A DNA stretch of 64,000 bases, taken from Bordetella genomosp. 7 (GTDB lineage Bacteria > Pseudomonadota > Gammaproteobacteria > Burkholderiales > Burkholderiaceae_B). The first letter of the stretch is position 1. Every line of letters begins with the position of its first letter. The position numbers were made by a program, and so were the translations under genes. The notes beneath the pieces are model-generated. The model was given only the letters and a program-made list of their open reading frames with translations. It ran no database searches and was not told where the DNA came from. The stretch spans positions 496,001 to 560,000 of the forward strand of contig NZ_NEVK01000004.1 in assembly GCF_002261265.1 (NCBI RefSeq). The letters are read 5' to 3'. Positions 20,640-29,656 of the stretch are shown piece after piece.

Positions 20640-22199
20640 ATGGGTCTATTCCGCTCGGCCGCCACCGTCAGCAGCTTTACGTTGCTGTCGCGCATAACCG
20701 GCCTGCTTCGCGACATCCTGATCGCGCGCGCCTTTGGCGCGGGGCCGCTCACGGATGCTTTCTGGGTTGCGTTCCGCATCCCCAACCTGTTGCGGCGGCT
20801 GTTCGCCGAGGGCGCCTTCGCGCAGGCATTCGTGCCCATTCTGGGCGCGGCGCGCAATGAGCGCAGCCTGTCCGAAGTCCGCACCCTGCTCGACCGCGTA
20901 GCCTTGCTGCTCACGCTGGCGCTGATGACGATCACCCTGCTGGGCATCCTGGCTGCGCCCTGGGTCGTCACTGCCATGGCCAGCGGCATGCGCGATGCCG
21001 CGCGGGGCGCCGAGTTCGGCGCAGCCGTGTGGATGACGCGCGTGATGTTCCCGTACATCGTGTGCATGTCCCTGGTCGCGTTCGCCTCCGGCGTGCTCAA
21101 CACCTGGCGGCGCTTCGCCGTTCCGGCCTTCACGCCCGTGCTGCTGAACCTGTCCATGATTGCCGCCTGCCTGTGGTTGGCGCCGCGCATGCAGGTGCCC
21201 ATCTATGCACTGGCCATCGGCGTCATGGCGGGCGGCGTGGCCCAGCTGGCCATCCAATGGACGGCGCTGGCGCGCCTGGGCCTGCTGCCCCGGCTGCGCA
21301 CCAGCCCGTCCCTGGCGTGGCGCGATCCCACCGTGCAGCGCATACTCAAGCAGATGGCGCCCGCCACGCTGGGCGTCTCGGTCGCCCAGATTTCACTGCT
21401 GATCAACACCAATATTGCAACCTGGCTCACGCCAGGCAGCGTGACCTGGCTGTCGTTCGCCGATCGCCTGATGGAATTTCCCACCGCGTTGCTGGGGGTC
21501 GCGCTGGGCACCGTGCTGTTGCCCAGCCTGTCGGCCGCGCACGCGCGGCAGGACGACGCCGCCTATTCGTCATTGCTCGACTGGGGCCTGCGACTGATAT
21601 TGCTGCTGGGCCTGCCGGCCGCCATGGGGCTGGCCCTGCTGTCGGACGGCCTGGTGGCCACGCTGTTCCATTACGGCGCCTTCAACGCCGGCGACGTGGC
21701 GCAGACCCGCCTGGCCGTCGTCTGCTATGCCGCCGGACTGATCGGCATCCTGGGAGTGAAGATCCTCGCCCCCGGTTTCTACGCGCAGCAGGATATCCGC
21801 ACGCCCGTAAAAATCGCCATCATGGTGCTCGTGGCCACCCAGTTGATGAATCTGGTCCTGGTGCCCGCGCTGGCTCACGCCGGCCTGGCCCTGGCCATCG
21901 GCCTGGGCGCCACCCTGAACGCCCTGGCGCTGCTCATCGGGCTGCGGCGCAGGGGGCTGTACCGACCCCAGGCGGGCTGGCCCGCCTTCGTGCTGCGGCT
22001 GGTTCCGGGTCTGGGCGCCCTGGCGGCCGTGCTTGTTTACGCAAGCCGTCACCTGGACTGGGTGGCCCTGCAGGCCGCCCCCGCCCATCGGGCGCTATGG
22101 CTGGCCGCCGTCTTGTGCGCCAGCGGCGCGGCTTACTTCGCCACGCTGTTTGTCTGCGGCTTCCGGCCACGCGATTTCGCCCGGCGTCGCAACCCCTGA
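20640..22199 (+). CDS. murJ: Lipid II flippase MurJ (MviN)
   Basis: A 519-residue inner-membrane protein of the MOP superfamily with about 14 hydrophobic segments. It begins with the MurJ hallmark SAATVSSFTLLSRITGLLRD and has RIPNLLRRLFAEGAF and SWA-type pore-lining segments. MurJ moves lipid II across the membrane for peptidoglycan synthesis and is normally essential. Its length is typical. It starts 45 bases after the dehydrogenase stop; rpsT downstream is a common neighbour of murJ, though here a FecR-like gene lies between. Confidence 0.96.
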   Translation: MGLFRSAATVSSFTLLSRITGLLRDILIARAFGAGPLTDAFWVAFRIPNLLRRLFAEGAFAQAFVPILGAARNERSLSEVRTLLDRVALLLTLALMTITLLGILAAPWVVTAMASGMRDAARGAEFGAAVWMTRVMFPYIVCMSLVAFASGVLNTWRRFAVPAFTPVLLNLSMIAACLWLAPRMQVPIYALAIGVMAGGVAQLAIQWTALARLGLLPRLRTSPSLAWRDPTVQRILKQMAPATLGVSVAQISLLINTNIATWLTPGSVTWLSFADRLMEFPTALLGVALGTVLLPSLSAAHARQDDAAYSSLLDWGLRLILLLGLPAAMGLALLSDGLVATLFHYGAFNAGDVAQTRLAVVCYAAGLIGILGVKILAPGFYAQQDIRTPVKIAIMVLVATQLMNLVLVPALAHAGLALAIGLGATLNALALLIGLRRRGLYRPQAGWPAFVLRLVPGLGALAAVLVYASRHLDWVALQAAPAHRALWLAAVLCASGAAYFATLFVCGFRPRDFARRRNP

Positions 22200-22215
22200 G
22201 GTCTTACAAAGTCAC

Positions 22216-22231
22216 GAAAATTGCAGTTTTC
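22216..22231. promoter_or_regulatory. Inverted repeat upstream of the FecR-like gene
   Basis: GAAAA and TTTTC flank TTGCAG, an imperfect 16-base palindrome in the AT-rich 108-base stretch before the FecR-like gene. It could be an operator or part of a weak terminator of murJ; the sequence does not decide. Confidence 0.3.
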
Positions 22232-22307
22232 GACCAGACCTGTAAATAAACGAGAACTTTTCGCGCTATCATGTAATTTAAAGTAAAAAAAGCATTACTA
22301 TCTGCGA

Positions 22308-23345
22308 ATGCAAGTGCTTGGTCGCCGTCCGGGGTTGCTTATGGCACCGACTTCTCCCTCCAGCCAGCCGTCTCCCTTGTCTGACCAGGTGGTCAACTGG
22401 CTGCTATTGTTGCGTTCCGGCCGCGCAACGCAGCGCGATTACGCCGATTTCATGGCCTGGCGCCAGGCCAATCCGCAACACGACAGCGCATGGCAGCAGC
22501 TAGCCGTCACGCTGGGTGGCGGCGCTTTCGGACGCTTGGGTGATACGTACCCGGAAGGATATGAATTCACTCCCCCTGCCGCTCAGGAAGCCCCGGCGCA
22601 TGCCGCCCCGGTTTCCCCCGCGCGCCGCCGCTTCCTGGCGGGCGCGACCCTGCTGGCCGCGGGGGGCGCCTCGGCCGCCTATATTGGCAATTTCTACTAC
22701 CCTCTGGGCGGCCTGGCCGCCGATGCGACCACGGGCACTGCCGAGCGGCGCCGTTACAAACTGTCCGACGGCAGCGAACTGCTGCTCGACGCGCGCAGCG
22801 AGGTGGACCTGACCTTCACCCCCGGCATGCGCCTGTTGAAACTGCGGGCGGGGGCCGTCATGGTCGCCGCCAGCGCTTACGACGACCGCCAGTTCGTCGT
22901 CGAGACCGCCGAGGGTATCGTCCGCTCGGCGGGCAACCGCTATATGGTGCGCCAGTTGCCGCACCGCACCCTGGTGGTGGCGCACGAGGACCCCGTGGCC
23001 ATCGAAACCCGAGCAGGCATGCACAATGTGCTTGCCCCGGGCATGGGTGTGCGCTTTGATGCCGTGCGCGTCGGCGCGGCACGCGCCGACCTTGCAGCGG
23101 CGGCCGCCTGGGAAAACGGCATTATCGACGCGCGCGGCCAACCCCTTGCCGATGTGGTGGACATCCTGCGTCCCTACTACCGTGGCGCCTTGCGGGTATC
23201 CATGGCAGCCGGCGGCCTGCCTGTATCGGGGCGATTTCCGCTGGACGACGTGTCCGCTACACTGCGTAGTCTGGAGGCCGGCATGCCCATCACGGTGCGC
23301 CGCTACACGCCATGGTTCATATCCATCGGCGTGTCATCGGCCTGA
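22308..23345 (+). CDS. FecR-family anti-sigma / signal-transducing protein (orphan)
   Basis: A 345-residue FecR-like protein. FecR proteins span the inner membrane and relay a signal from a TonB-dependent transducer to an ECF sigma factor. Here residues 25-62 form the DUF4880-type cytoplasmic domain (VNWLLLLRSGRATQRDYADFMAW is the region; Trp-rich). A basic RRR followed by a hydrophobic helix (about 108-125) is the membrane segment, and the FecR domain follows (KLSDGSELLLDARSEVDL). No sigma factor or transducer gene is adjacent, which is unusual. An in-frame ATG at 22341, after GGGG, is an alternative start. The promoter region is AT-rich. Confidence 0.85.
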   Translation: MQVLGRRPGLLMAPTSPSSQPSPLSDQVVNWLLLLRSGRATQRDYADFMAWRQANPQHDSAWQQLAVTLGGGAFGRLGDTYPEGYEFTPPAAQEAPAHAAPVSPARRRFLAGATLLAAGGASAAYIGNFYYPLGGLAADATTGTAERRRYKLSDGSELLLDARSEVDLTFTPGMRLLKLRAGAVMVAASAYDDRQFVVETAEGIVRSAGNRYMVRQLPHRTLVVAHEDPVAIETRAGMHNVLAPGMGVRFDAVRVGAARADLAAAAAWENGIIDARGQPLADVVDILRPYYRGALRVSMAAGGLPVSGRFPLDDVSATLRSLEAGMPITVRRYTPWFISIGVSSA

Positions 23346-23373
23346 GCCCAGTGACGCTCTTGCCGCAAATACC

Positions 23374-23401
23374 TTGCAATCTTCGGCAGACTTGTTAGAA
23401 T
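23374..23401 (+). promoter_or_regulatory. rpsT: Putative sigma-70 promoter of rpsT
   Basis: TTGCAA and TAGAAT with a 16-base spacer, ending 34 bases before the rpsT ATG and starting just after the FecR-like stop codon. Confidence 0.5.
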
Positions 23402-23435
23402 ATTGGACTTTGCCGAATTCACTACATATCGCAAC

Positions 23436-23699
23436 ATGGCCAATACCGCCCAAGCACGCAAACGCGCTCGTCAATCGGTGCAGCGCAACAAGCACAATTC
23501 CAGCCTGCGCTCGATGCTGCGCACCGCCATCAAGCGCGTACGCCAAGCCATTGCCGCCGGCGACAAGGCGGCGGCAGGCGAAGTGTTCCAGAAAGCTACC
23601 AGCGTGATCGACCGCGTGGCTGACAAGAACATCATCCACAAGAACAAGGCCGCTCGCCACAAGAGCCGCCTGGCCGCCGCCATCAAGGCGCTGGCGTAA
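23436..23699 (+). CDS. rpsT: 30S ribosomal protein S20
   Basis: S20 binds 16S rRNA in the small ribosomal subunit. The 87-residue product starts [19 protein letters not shown] and ends [19 protein letters not shown], diagnostic of S20. It is strongly basic and helical. The ATG at 23436 is the normal start; a GTG/ATG extension upstream would add 11 non-conserved residues. Its own promoter and terminator make it a single-gene unit. Confidence 0.98.
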   Translation: MANTAQARKRARQSVQRNKHNSSLRSMLRTAIKRVRQAIAAGDKAAAGEVFQKATSVIDRVADKNIIHKNKAARHKSRLAAAIKALA

Positions 23700-23748
23700 G
23701 TCATTCTGCCGCCCCATCGCGGGGCGGCATGAATACGGCAATACAAGG

Positions 23749-23771
23749 GGACGCTCGCGGGCGTCCTTTTT
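23749..23771 (+). terminator. rpsT: Intrinsic terminator after rpsT
   Basis: GGACGC and GCGTCC form a short stem followed by TTTTT. A second GC hairpin (GCCGCCCC/GGGGCGGC) lies 20 bases upstream, immediately after the rpsT stop codon. Confidence 0.8.
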
Positions 23772-23802
23772 GTCATGGCGCGGTGCTTGCCGCCCCCTTC
23801 GT

Positions 23803-24570
23803 TTACGTGGGAAACGCCTCGCGCAAGGCAAATGTCGCCTGCTTGAACACGCCCAGGTCAGTGCCCACCGCAACGAAGTGCATACCCATGTCAAGGTAGC
23901 GGCGCGCATCCGCCGCCACGGGCGCCAGGATACCCACCGCCTTGCCCTGGGCCTTGACGCGCTGGTACAGGTGGCGAATGGCCTCCTGCACTTCGGGATG
24001 CCCGGGATTGCCCAGATGGCCCAGCGCTGCCGCCAGATCCGAAGGGCCGATGAATACGCCATCCACGCCTTCGACTGCGGCAATCTCGTCCACCGCCTCG
24101 ATGCCGGGCCGGCTTTCGATCTGCAGCAGCACGCAGATGTTGTCGTTGATCGTGTGCAGATAATCCGGCACGGAGCCGTACCGGTTGCTGCGCTGCATGC
24201 CTGCCACGCCCCGCATGCCTTGCGGCGGATAGCGCGTGGCTGCCACCGCGCGGCGTGCGTCGTCTTCGGATTCGATGAACGGGATCAACAAGTTATAGAA
24301 CCCGATATCGAGCAGGCGCTTGATCTCGACTGGATCGTTCCATGACGGACGGCCCACCGGCGCGCTGTCACTGCCCTGCAGCGCCTGCAACTGCTGCAGG
24401 AACATCGGGATGTCGTTGGGCGAATGCTCGCCATCGAGCAACAGCCAGTCGAAATTTGCCAGGCCGGCCAGTTCGGCCGTGATGTGGCTGGACATGCACA
24501 TCCAGAAACCGATCAGCCGTTCGCGCGCCAGGATGCGTTGCCGGAAGCGGTTGGGTAACGGTGAGATCAT
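23803..24570 (-). CDS. HpcH/HpaI-family aldolase, GarL-like (2-dehydro-3-deoxyglucarate aldolase type)
   Basis: A 255-residue class II pyruvate-dependent aldolase of the HpaI/GarL family. These enzymes split 2-keto-3-deoxy sugar acids into pyruvate and an aldehyde (tartronate semialdehyde for GarL) with a divalent metal. The catalytic His49 (GEHSP), Arg74 and the metal ligands Glu152 (QIESRPG) and Asp178 ([11 protein letters not shown]) are present. Segments such as [11 protein letters not shown] and [12 protein letters not shown] are closer to GarL than to HpaI. AAGGAAAAG precedes the ATG. It is the last gene of the minus-strand block regulated, by inference, by the nearby GntR protein. Exact substrate is uncertain. 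Confidence 0.87.
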   Translation of the reverse strand: MISPLPNRFRQRILARERLIGFWMCMSSHITAELAGLANFDWLLLDGEHSPNDIPMFLQQLQALQGSDSAPVGRPSWNDPVEIKRLLDIGFYNLLIPFIESEDDARRAVAATRYPPQGMRGVAGMQRSNRYGSVPDYLHTINDNICVLLQIESRPGIEAVDEIAAVEGVDGVFIGPSDLAAALGHLGNPGHPEVQEAIRHLYQRVKAQGKAVGILAPVAADARRYLDMGMHFVAVGTDLGVFKQATFALREAFPT

Positions 24571-24621
24571 TGCTTTTCCTTGGGATAGCGGGCTCAGTCG
24601 GGTTCGGCGCAGCGTTCCCGC

Positions 24622-26370
24622 TTAATGGATTTCGGGCTCGGGCGCTTCCCCGCCCGCCTGCGGCTCGGTCTGCAGGAAGTCGAAGTCACAGCCGACGTTG
24701 GCCTGGCTGACATGCTTCAGGTACAGCACGCCATAGCCACGTTCGAAACGCGGCGGCGGCGGCTGCCAGGCCGCCTTGCGTTGCGCCAGTTCCGCGTCGC
24801 TCAGCTGCACGTCCAGACGCCGGTTCGGTACGTCCAGTGTAATCATGTCGCCGTCGCGCACCAGCGCCAGCGGCCCGCCTATGTATGACTCGGGCGCCAC
24901 GTGCAGCACGCATGCGCCATAGCTGGTGCCGCTCATGCGCGCGTCCGATATACGCACCATGTCGCGCACGCCCTGCTTGAGCAGCTTCTGCGGAATGGGC
25001 AGCTGGCCCCATTCGGGCATGCCGGGCGCGCCCTGCGGGCCGGCATTCTGCAGCACGATGACGCTATCGGCGTCGATGTCGAGCTGCGGGTCGTCGATGC
25101 GAGCGGCCATGTCGTTGTAGTCGCGGAACACCACCGCGCGGCCCGTATGGACCTGCAGGCGCGCCTCCATTGCCGGCGGCTTGATCACGGCGCCATCGGG
25201 CGCAAGATTGCCGCGCAACACCGCCAATCCGTCGCAGGCCACCAGGGCACGGTCGCGCGAGCGGATCACATCGTCGTTGAATACGCGCGCGCCCGCGATA
25301 TTCTCGCCCAGCGTGCGCCCGTCGACGGTCTGCTGACTGGTGTCGAGCAGGTCGCCCAGCTGCGCCATCAGCGCCCGCAGTCCGCCCGCATAATAAAAAT
25401 CTTCCATCAGGTACTTGCCGGCCGGGCGCAGGTCGGCCAATACCGGCGTCGTGCGCGCCAGGCTGTCAAAGCGCGCCAGATCAAGCCCGAACCCGCATCG
25501 CCGCGCCATCGCGATAAGATGCACCACCGCATTGGTCGAACCCGACAGGGCCAGCGCCACGCGCACGGCGTTATCGAACGACGCGGCCGTCAGCAGGCTG
25601 GAAGGCGTGATGTCGTGCCACACCATGTCGACGATGCGCTTGCCCGACAGCGTGGCCATTTGCGCATGGCGCGAATCGGGAGCGGGAATCGACGAATAGC
25701 CCGACAGGCACATCCCCAGCGCTTCCACCGCGGCGGTCATCGTGGAAGCCGTGCCCATGGTCATGCAATGACCCGGCGAGCGCGCGATACCGTCTTCAAT
25801 GCCTTGCCAATCGTCTTCGGTGATGTTGCCGGCGCGCAGTTCGGCCCAGTACTTCCAGGTGTCGGATCCGGAGCCCAGCGTATTGCCGTTCCAGTTGCCG
25901 CGCAGCATGGGGCCGGCCGGCACGAAAATCGTGGGCAGGTTCATCGAGGCCGCGCCCATCAGCAGGGCCGGCGTGGTCTTGTCGCAGCCGCCCATCAACA
26001 CACAGCCATCCGCGGGGTAAGAACGCAGCAGTTCTTCCGTTTCCATGGCCAGCAGGTTGCGGTACAACATGGTGGTCGGCTTCTGGAACGGCTCGGACAG
26101 GCTCATCGCCGGCATTTCCACCGGAAAGCCGCCCGCCTGCCAGATGCCGCGCTTGACCTCTTCCACACGCTGCTTGAAATGGCTGTGACAGGGGTTGATG
26201 TCGCTCCAGGTGTTGATGATGGCGATGACCGGCTTGCCGGCGTAGTCGGAGCGGTGATACCCCATTTGGGCGGTGCGCGACCGGTGGCCGAATGAACGCA
26301 GGTCTTTGACTCCATACCAGCGATGGCTGCGTAGATCTTCGGGACGTTTGCGCTGAGAGTTGTCAGTCAT
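24622..26370 (-). CDS. IlvD/Edd-family sugar-acid dehydratase (L-arabinonate dehydratase-like)
   Basis: A 582-residue [2Fe-2S] dehydratase. The three cluster cysteines are Cys61 (INPCHSH), Cys129 (GGCDKTTPA) and Cys202 ([11 protein letters not shown]); their spacing matches the pentonate dehydratases rather than IlvD proper. The segment near 490-500 ([11 protein letters not shown]) contains the general-base serine region. The enzyme would turn an aldonic acid into its 2-keto-3-deoxy form, which is the substrate type of the adjacent GarL-like aldolase 51 bases downstream. The substrate could be L-arabinonate, D-xylonate, gluconate or another acid. AAGGAT precedes the ATG. Confidence 0.88.
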   Translation of the reverse strand: MTDNSQRKRPEDLRSHRWYGVKDLRSFGHRSRTAQMGYHRSDYAGKPVIAIINTWSDINPCHSHFKQRVEEVKRGIWQAGGFPVEMPAMSLSEPFQKPTTMLYRNLLAMETEELLRSYPADGCVLMGGCDKTTPALLMGAASMNLPTIFVPAGPMLRGNWNGNTLGSGSDTWKYWAELRAGNITEDDWQGIEDGIARSPGHCMTMGTASTMTAAVEALGMCLSGYSSIPAPDSRHAQMATLSGKRIVDMVWHDITPSSLLTAASFDNAVRVALALSGSTNAVVHLIAMARRCGFGLDLARFDSLARTTPVLADLRPAGKYLMEDFYYAGGLRALMAQLGDLLDTSQQTVDGRTLGENIAGARVFNDDVIRSRDRALVACDGLAVLRGNLAPDGAVIKPPAMEARLQVHTGRAVVFRDYNDMAARIDDPQLDIDADSVIVLQNAGPQGAPGMPEWGQLPIPQKLLKQGVRDMVRISDARMSGTSYGACVLHVAPESYIGGPLALVRDGDMITLDVPNRRLDVQLSDAELAQRKAAWQPPPPRFERGYGVLYLKHVSQANVGCDFDFLQTEPQAGGEAPEPEIH

Positions 26371-26433
26371 GTCGGGCGGATCCTTCGATAGGTCGTCTGG
26401 ATGGGGGGCGGGCGCCGGTACGTGCCTGGCGCG

Positions 26434-27546
26434 TCAGGCGCCCAGCAGATACGGTACGTTGCTGCGCTGGCAGATCGCGCGCAGGCGTTGATCCAATGCG
26501 GCCGGCAGCGGAATGCCCTCGCGCAGGCGCCGGTCGCGCTCGGCGGCCTCGGGGTCGCCCGCCACCAGCACGGGCTGCGTGGGGTCCGCGGGCGGCGTAT
26601 CGCGCAACGTGTCCAGCACGTCGTCCACCTCATCTTCGAACGAGCCCGACTCGCGAAACGCGTCGGGATTGAGCGCCAGGAAGAAATGCCCGATGTCGTC
26701 CGGGTCTCCGGGCCGCCGCGTCCGGGCGTGGCGTGCCGCCATCGCGCTGCCACCGAGCGTGCCGCCCAACAGCTGCGCCATCACGGCCAGCCCGTAACCC
26801 TTGTGGCTGCTCATGTCGGGCGTGCCGCCCAGCGGCGTCAGCCCCCCTTCGGGGCGATCGAAGATGTACTGCATGGCCTGCGTCGGATCGGTCACGCTAT
26901 GACCCTGCCCGTCCACCGCCCAGCCTGCGGGCAAGGCCTTGTCGTGGAACTCGTACACCTTGACCTTGTTGGCGGCGACGGTGGTCGTGGCCATGTCGAG
27001 CACGAAAGGGTCGTTCTGCGCGGCCGGCGCGGCGAACGCAATGGGGTTGGTGCCCAGCACCGGCATCGATCCATGCGTGGGGACCATGATGAGGGTGGTC
27101 GCGCTGCTGGTGACCAGGCCGACCACGCCGCGCTGTGCGGCCATGCGGGCGTAGACGCCAGCCGCGCCGAAGTGATGCGAATTGCGCACCGAAACCGCGC
27201 CCACCCCGTATTCGAGCGCCTTGTCCACCGCCAGCTGCATACCCTGGGCCGCCGCCGGGTAGCCCAGGCCGCCCATGCCGTCGAGCAAAGCCGTCGAGGC
27301 CGCTTCGCGCACCAGGCGCGGACGTGCGTCAATGCGCAGGGTACCGGCATGCAACTTGGATTCGTAGGACGGCAACATCGAAATGCCGTGCGAATCGATG
27401 CCCAGCAGGTCGGTCTCGGCCATGAGCCCGGCCGTGAGGGCGGCCAGGTCGTGGGCCATGCCCCAGGCCACCAGCACCATGAGTATCTGTTCGCGCACCT
27501 GCTCGGCGCGCACCCGGGTCACGAAGTCATTGCCGCTGGACTGCAC
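26434..27546 (-). CDS. Ldh2-family malate/L-lactate/sulfolactate-type dehydrogenase
   Basis: A 370-residue NAD(P)-dependent oxidoreductase of the Ldh2/YiaK/DpkA family, which reduces or oxidises 2-oxo/2-hydroxy acids and uses an unusual nucleotide-binding fold. The hallmarks DSHGISML (catalytic His), VRNSHHFGAAG, GTNPIAFAAP and SSHKGYGLA are present. I choose the GTG at 27546 because AGGAG sits 7 bases before it; an ATG 21 bases further upstream has no ribosome-binding site. Within the sugar-acid block it could act on a 2-oxo or 2-hydroxy acid intermediate, as YiaK does on 2,3-diketogulonate. The substrate is unknown. Confidence 0.85.
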   Translation of the reverse strand: MQSSGNDFVTRVRAEQVREQILMVLVAWGMAHDLAALTAGLMAETDLLGIDSHGISMLPSYESKLHAGTLRIDARPRLVREAASTALLDGMGGLGYPAAAQGMQLAVDKALEYGVGAVSVRNSHHFGAAGVYARMAAQRGVVGLVTSSATTLIMVPTHGSMPVLGTNPIAFAAPAAQNDPFVLDMATTTVAANKVKVYEFHDKALPAGWAVDGQGHSVTDPTQAMQYIFDRPEGGLTPLGGTPDMSSHKGYGLAVMAQLLGGTLGGSAMAARHARTRRPGDPDDIGHFFLALNPDAFRESGSFEDEVDDVLDTLRDTPPADPTQPVLVAGDPEAAERDRRLREGIPLPAALDQRLRAICQRSNVPYLLGA

Positions 27547-27596
27547 TGAGGTCTCCTGGCTATGCATTTATTGATGGGCGCAGCGTGGGCGAAACG

Positions 27597-28397
27597 TCAA
27601 TCGCGCTCGCGGTCGACGAGGCGGTGGCGCGCCTGCCCCAGGTGAAACTGCATCGCCACGCGGGCCCGCTCGCCGTCCTGTTCGCGTATGGCGCCCAGGA
27701 TGGCGGCATGCTCGTCGGCGACGCGCTGCGCGCGCTGGCGCGAGCCCGTGCGCGTCAGGCTCAGCGACAGGCGCATGAAGCCACTGATGGATTCATGTAT
27801 GGATTCGAGCACACCCAGGTAATAATCGTTGCCGGTCGCCTGCGCAATACTGGCATGAAAGGCCAGGTCCGCTTCGGGCGATACGTGCCCGCGATCCAGG
27901 GCATCGACGAATGCCGCATGCGCCTCGGCAATGGTGCGCAATTCTTCATCGGTGCGGCGCAGGGCAGCCAGCCGCGCGGCATCGCCTTCGAGCGCCATGC
28001 GGATTTCCTGGGCCCGAAGGTAGGCGCCCACGTTGCGCACGTCGCTGAACGTCTTGAGCCGCGGCGCGGGCTGCTGGCTGACAAAGGTGCCCAGCCCCTG
28101 GTGCGCGGTGATCAGCCCATCGGCACGCAGGCGCAGCAACGCCTCGCGGACCACCGGCCGCGAAACGCCGAATCGCTCGCAGATTTCATGTTCCGACGGA
28201 AGCTTGTCGCCGACATTGAGATTGCCGGCGGCGATCTGCTCGAAGATCTGGCCGTACAGCTGGTCGGCCAGCCTTACACGCTGGCCGCGCTCCAGCACCA
28301 GCGTGCCGATGGCGGCCTCTCCTGTGCCAGCCTGCGGCTGGGCGGCGGCCATGCCGTCGCCCGCCGGCGCGACGCGGGCCGTTCTGTTGCGTTTCAC
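27597..28397 (-). CDS. GntR-family transcriptional regulator, FCD subfamily
   Basis: A 266-residue regulator. The winged helix-turn-helix (about 40-105) has the GntR pattern GDKLPSEHEICERFGVSRPVVREAL in pieces, with the typical DGLI and GLGTFV wing. The FCD effector domain follows, with the conserved metal-binding Asp/His residues around DLAFHASIAQATGN and SLSLTRTGS, as in regulators of sugar-acid catabolism. The GTG at 28397 has a GGGAAG upstream; an ATG 15 codons later is possible but lacks one. It is the first gene before the dehydrogenase and probably controls the whole block through the repeated motif near 30616-30682. Confidence 0.88.
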   Translation of the reverse strand: MKRNRTARVAPAGDGMAAAQPQAGTGEAAIGTLVLERGQRVRLADQLYGQIFEQIAAGNLNVGDKLPSEHEICERFGVSRPVVREALLRLRADGLITAHQGLGTFVSQQPAPRLKTFSDVRNVGAYLRAQEIRMALEGDAARLAALRRTDEELRTIAEAHAAFVDALDRGHVSPEADLAFHASIAQATGNDYYLGVLESIHESISGFMRLSLSLTRTGSRQRAQRVADEHAAILGAIREQDGERARVAMQFHLGQARHRLVDRERD

Positions 28398-28504
28398 CTT
28401 GCTTCCCTTTGAACGTAGCGCACAACCTGTACGAATCACTCGCGGCGCATGGGCGTGGCGCCCAGGCGCACACACCTATATACCATTTGTGAAGCACCGC
28501 CTGC

Positions 28505-29584
28505 TCAACCACCCGGCGCTCCCTGCGTGTTGACGTACAAGGCATACACAGAATGCGACGAAGCCATGAACAGGCGATTGCGCTGCGCACCGCCGAAACA
28601 CAGGTTGGCGCAGCGTTCGGGCAGATGGATATGGCCGATCCGCTTGCCCTGCGGCGAAATCACCATGACGCCGTCCTTGCCTTCGCCCATGCCCCAGCCG
28701 CACCACAGATTGCCGTCCACATCGCAGCGCATGCCGTCCAGCGTGCCGCCCTGGGCATCCAGGAAGACCCGGCGGTTGGCCAACTGCCGGCCGCCATCGG
28801 CCACGTCGTACACATGGATCAGGCGGTTGGGCGTGGCGCGCCCCTCGACCACATAAAGCAGGGCGCCGTCCGGCGAAAAGCACAGCCCGTTGACGCCTTT
28901 CAGGTCGGTGATCATGGCAGCGCCCTCGCCCGTGGCCGGATCGATGCGATAAACGGTATGCGGCAGCTGCGCCTGGGCCTTGCGGCCTTCATAGTTGCCG
29001 CCGATGCCGAAAGGCGGATCGGAAAACCAGACGGCGCCATCGGTATGGCAGATGACATCGTTGGGCGAGTTCAGCGGCTTGCCCTGGTAGCTGTCCATCA
29101 GCACCGTTATCGAACCGTCGTATTCCGTGCGCGTGACGCGTCGGGTAAGGTGTTCGCAGGTGACCAGGCGGCCCTGGCGGTCGCGGGTGTTGCCGTTGGC
29201 GTAATTCGACGGCTTGCGAAAGACGCTTACGTTGCCAGTTTCCTCTTCCCATTTCATGATGCGGTCGTTGGGAATATCGCTCCAGAGCAGGAAGCGCCCG
29301 TCGCCGAACCATACGGGGCCTTCCGCCCAGCGCATGTCCGTGGCAATGCGCTCGACGCCGGCATTGAACAGGCGGTATGGCTCGAATGCCGGATCCAGCA
29401 CCTGGATGGCCGGATCGGGATAAACGGGCGATGGCCGCCACGCCAGCGCCGCGCCCGGCAACGCGGCCAGGGCGGCCGCGCCGGCGGTGGCCAGCAGGCG
29501 CCGGCGTGAAGCGTCGGCCAAATCGCCGCCGCCGGGGTTTTTCTTGCAAGCATTGCGGCGTGGCCGCATATCGGCATCATGCAT
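28505..29584 (-). CDS. SMP-30/gluconolactonase-family protein with Tat-type signal
   Basis: A 359-residue six-bladed beta-propeller of the SMP-30/regucalcin/gluconolactonase family. These enzymes open sugar lactones to the free acids using a divalent metal. The metal-site region WAEGPVWFGDG, the NSPNDVICHTDGAVWFSDPPFG stretch (in pieces) and GVNGLCFSPDG are present. Residues 26-48 form a twin-arginine-type signal (SRRRLLATAG, then a hydrophobic run ending AALA), so the protein is probably exported folded to the periplasm. GGAG lies 10 bases before the ATG. It fits an entry step in which a lactone is hydrolysed before uptake. Confidence 0.87.
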   Translation of the reverse strand: MHDADMRPRRNACKKNPGGGDLADASRRRLLATAGAAALAALPGAALAWRPSPVYPDPAIQVLDPAFEPYRLFNAGVERIATDMRWAEGPVWFGDGRFLLWSDIPNDRIMKWEEETGNVSVFRKPSNYANGNTRDRQGRLVTCEHLTRRVTRTEYDGSITVLMDSYQGKPLNSPNDVICHTDGAVWFSDPPFGIGGNYEGRKAQAQLPHTVYRIDPATGEGAAMITDLKGVNGLCFSPDGALLYVVEGRATPNRLIHVYDVADGGRQLANRRVFLDAQGGTLDGMRCDVDGNLWCGWGMGEGKDGVMVISPQGKRIGHIHLPERCANLCFGGAQRNRLFMASSHSVYALYVNTQGAPGG

Positions 29585-29656
29585 CGCGTGTCTCCGGTAT
29601 AAAGCGCTGCGTGGAAAAACCTTGCGCCGGCGCCCGTCTATCGCGGGCTTGCCCGA

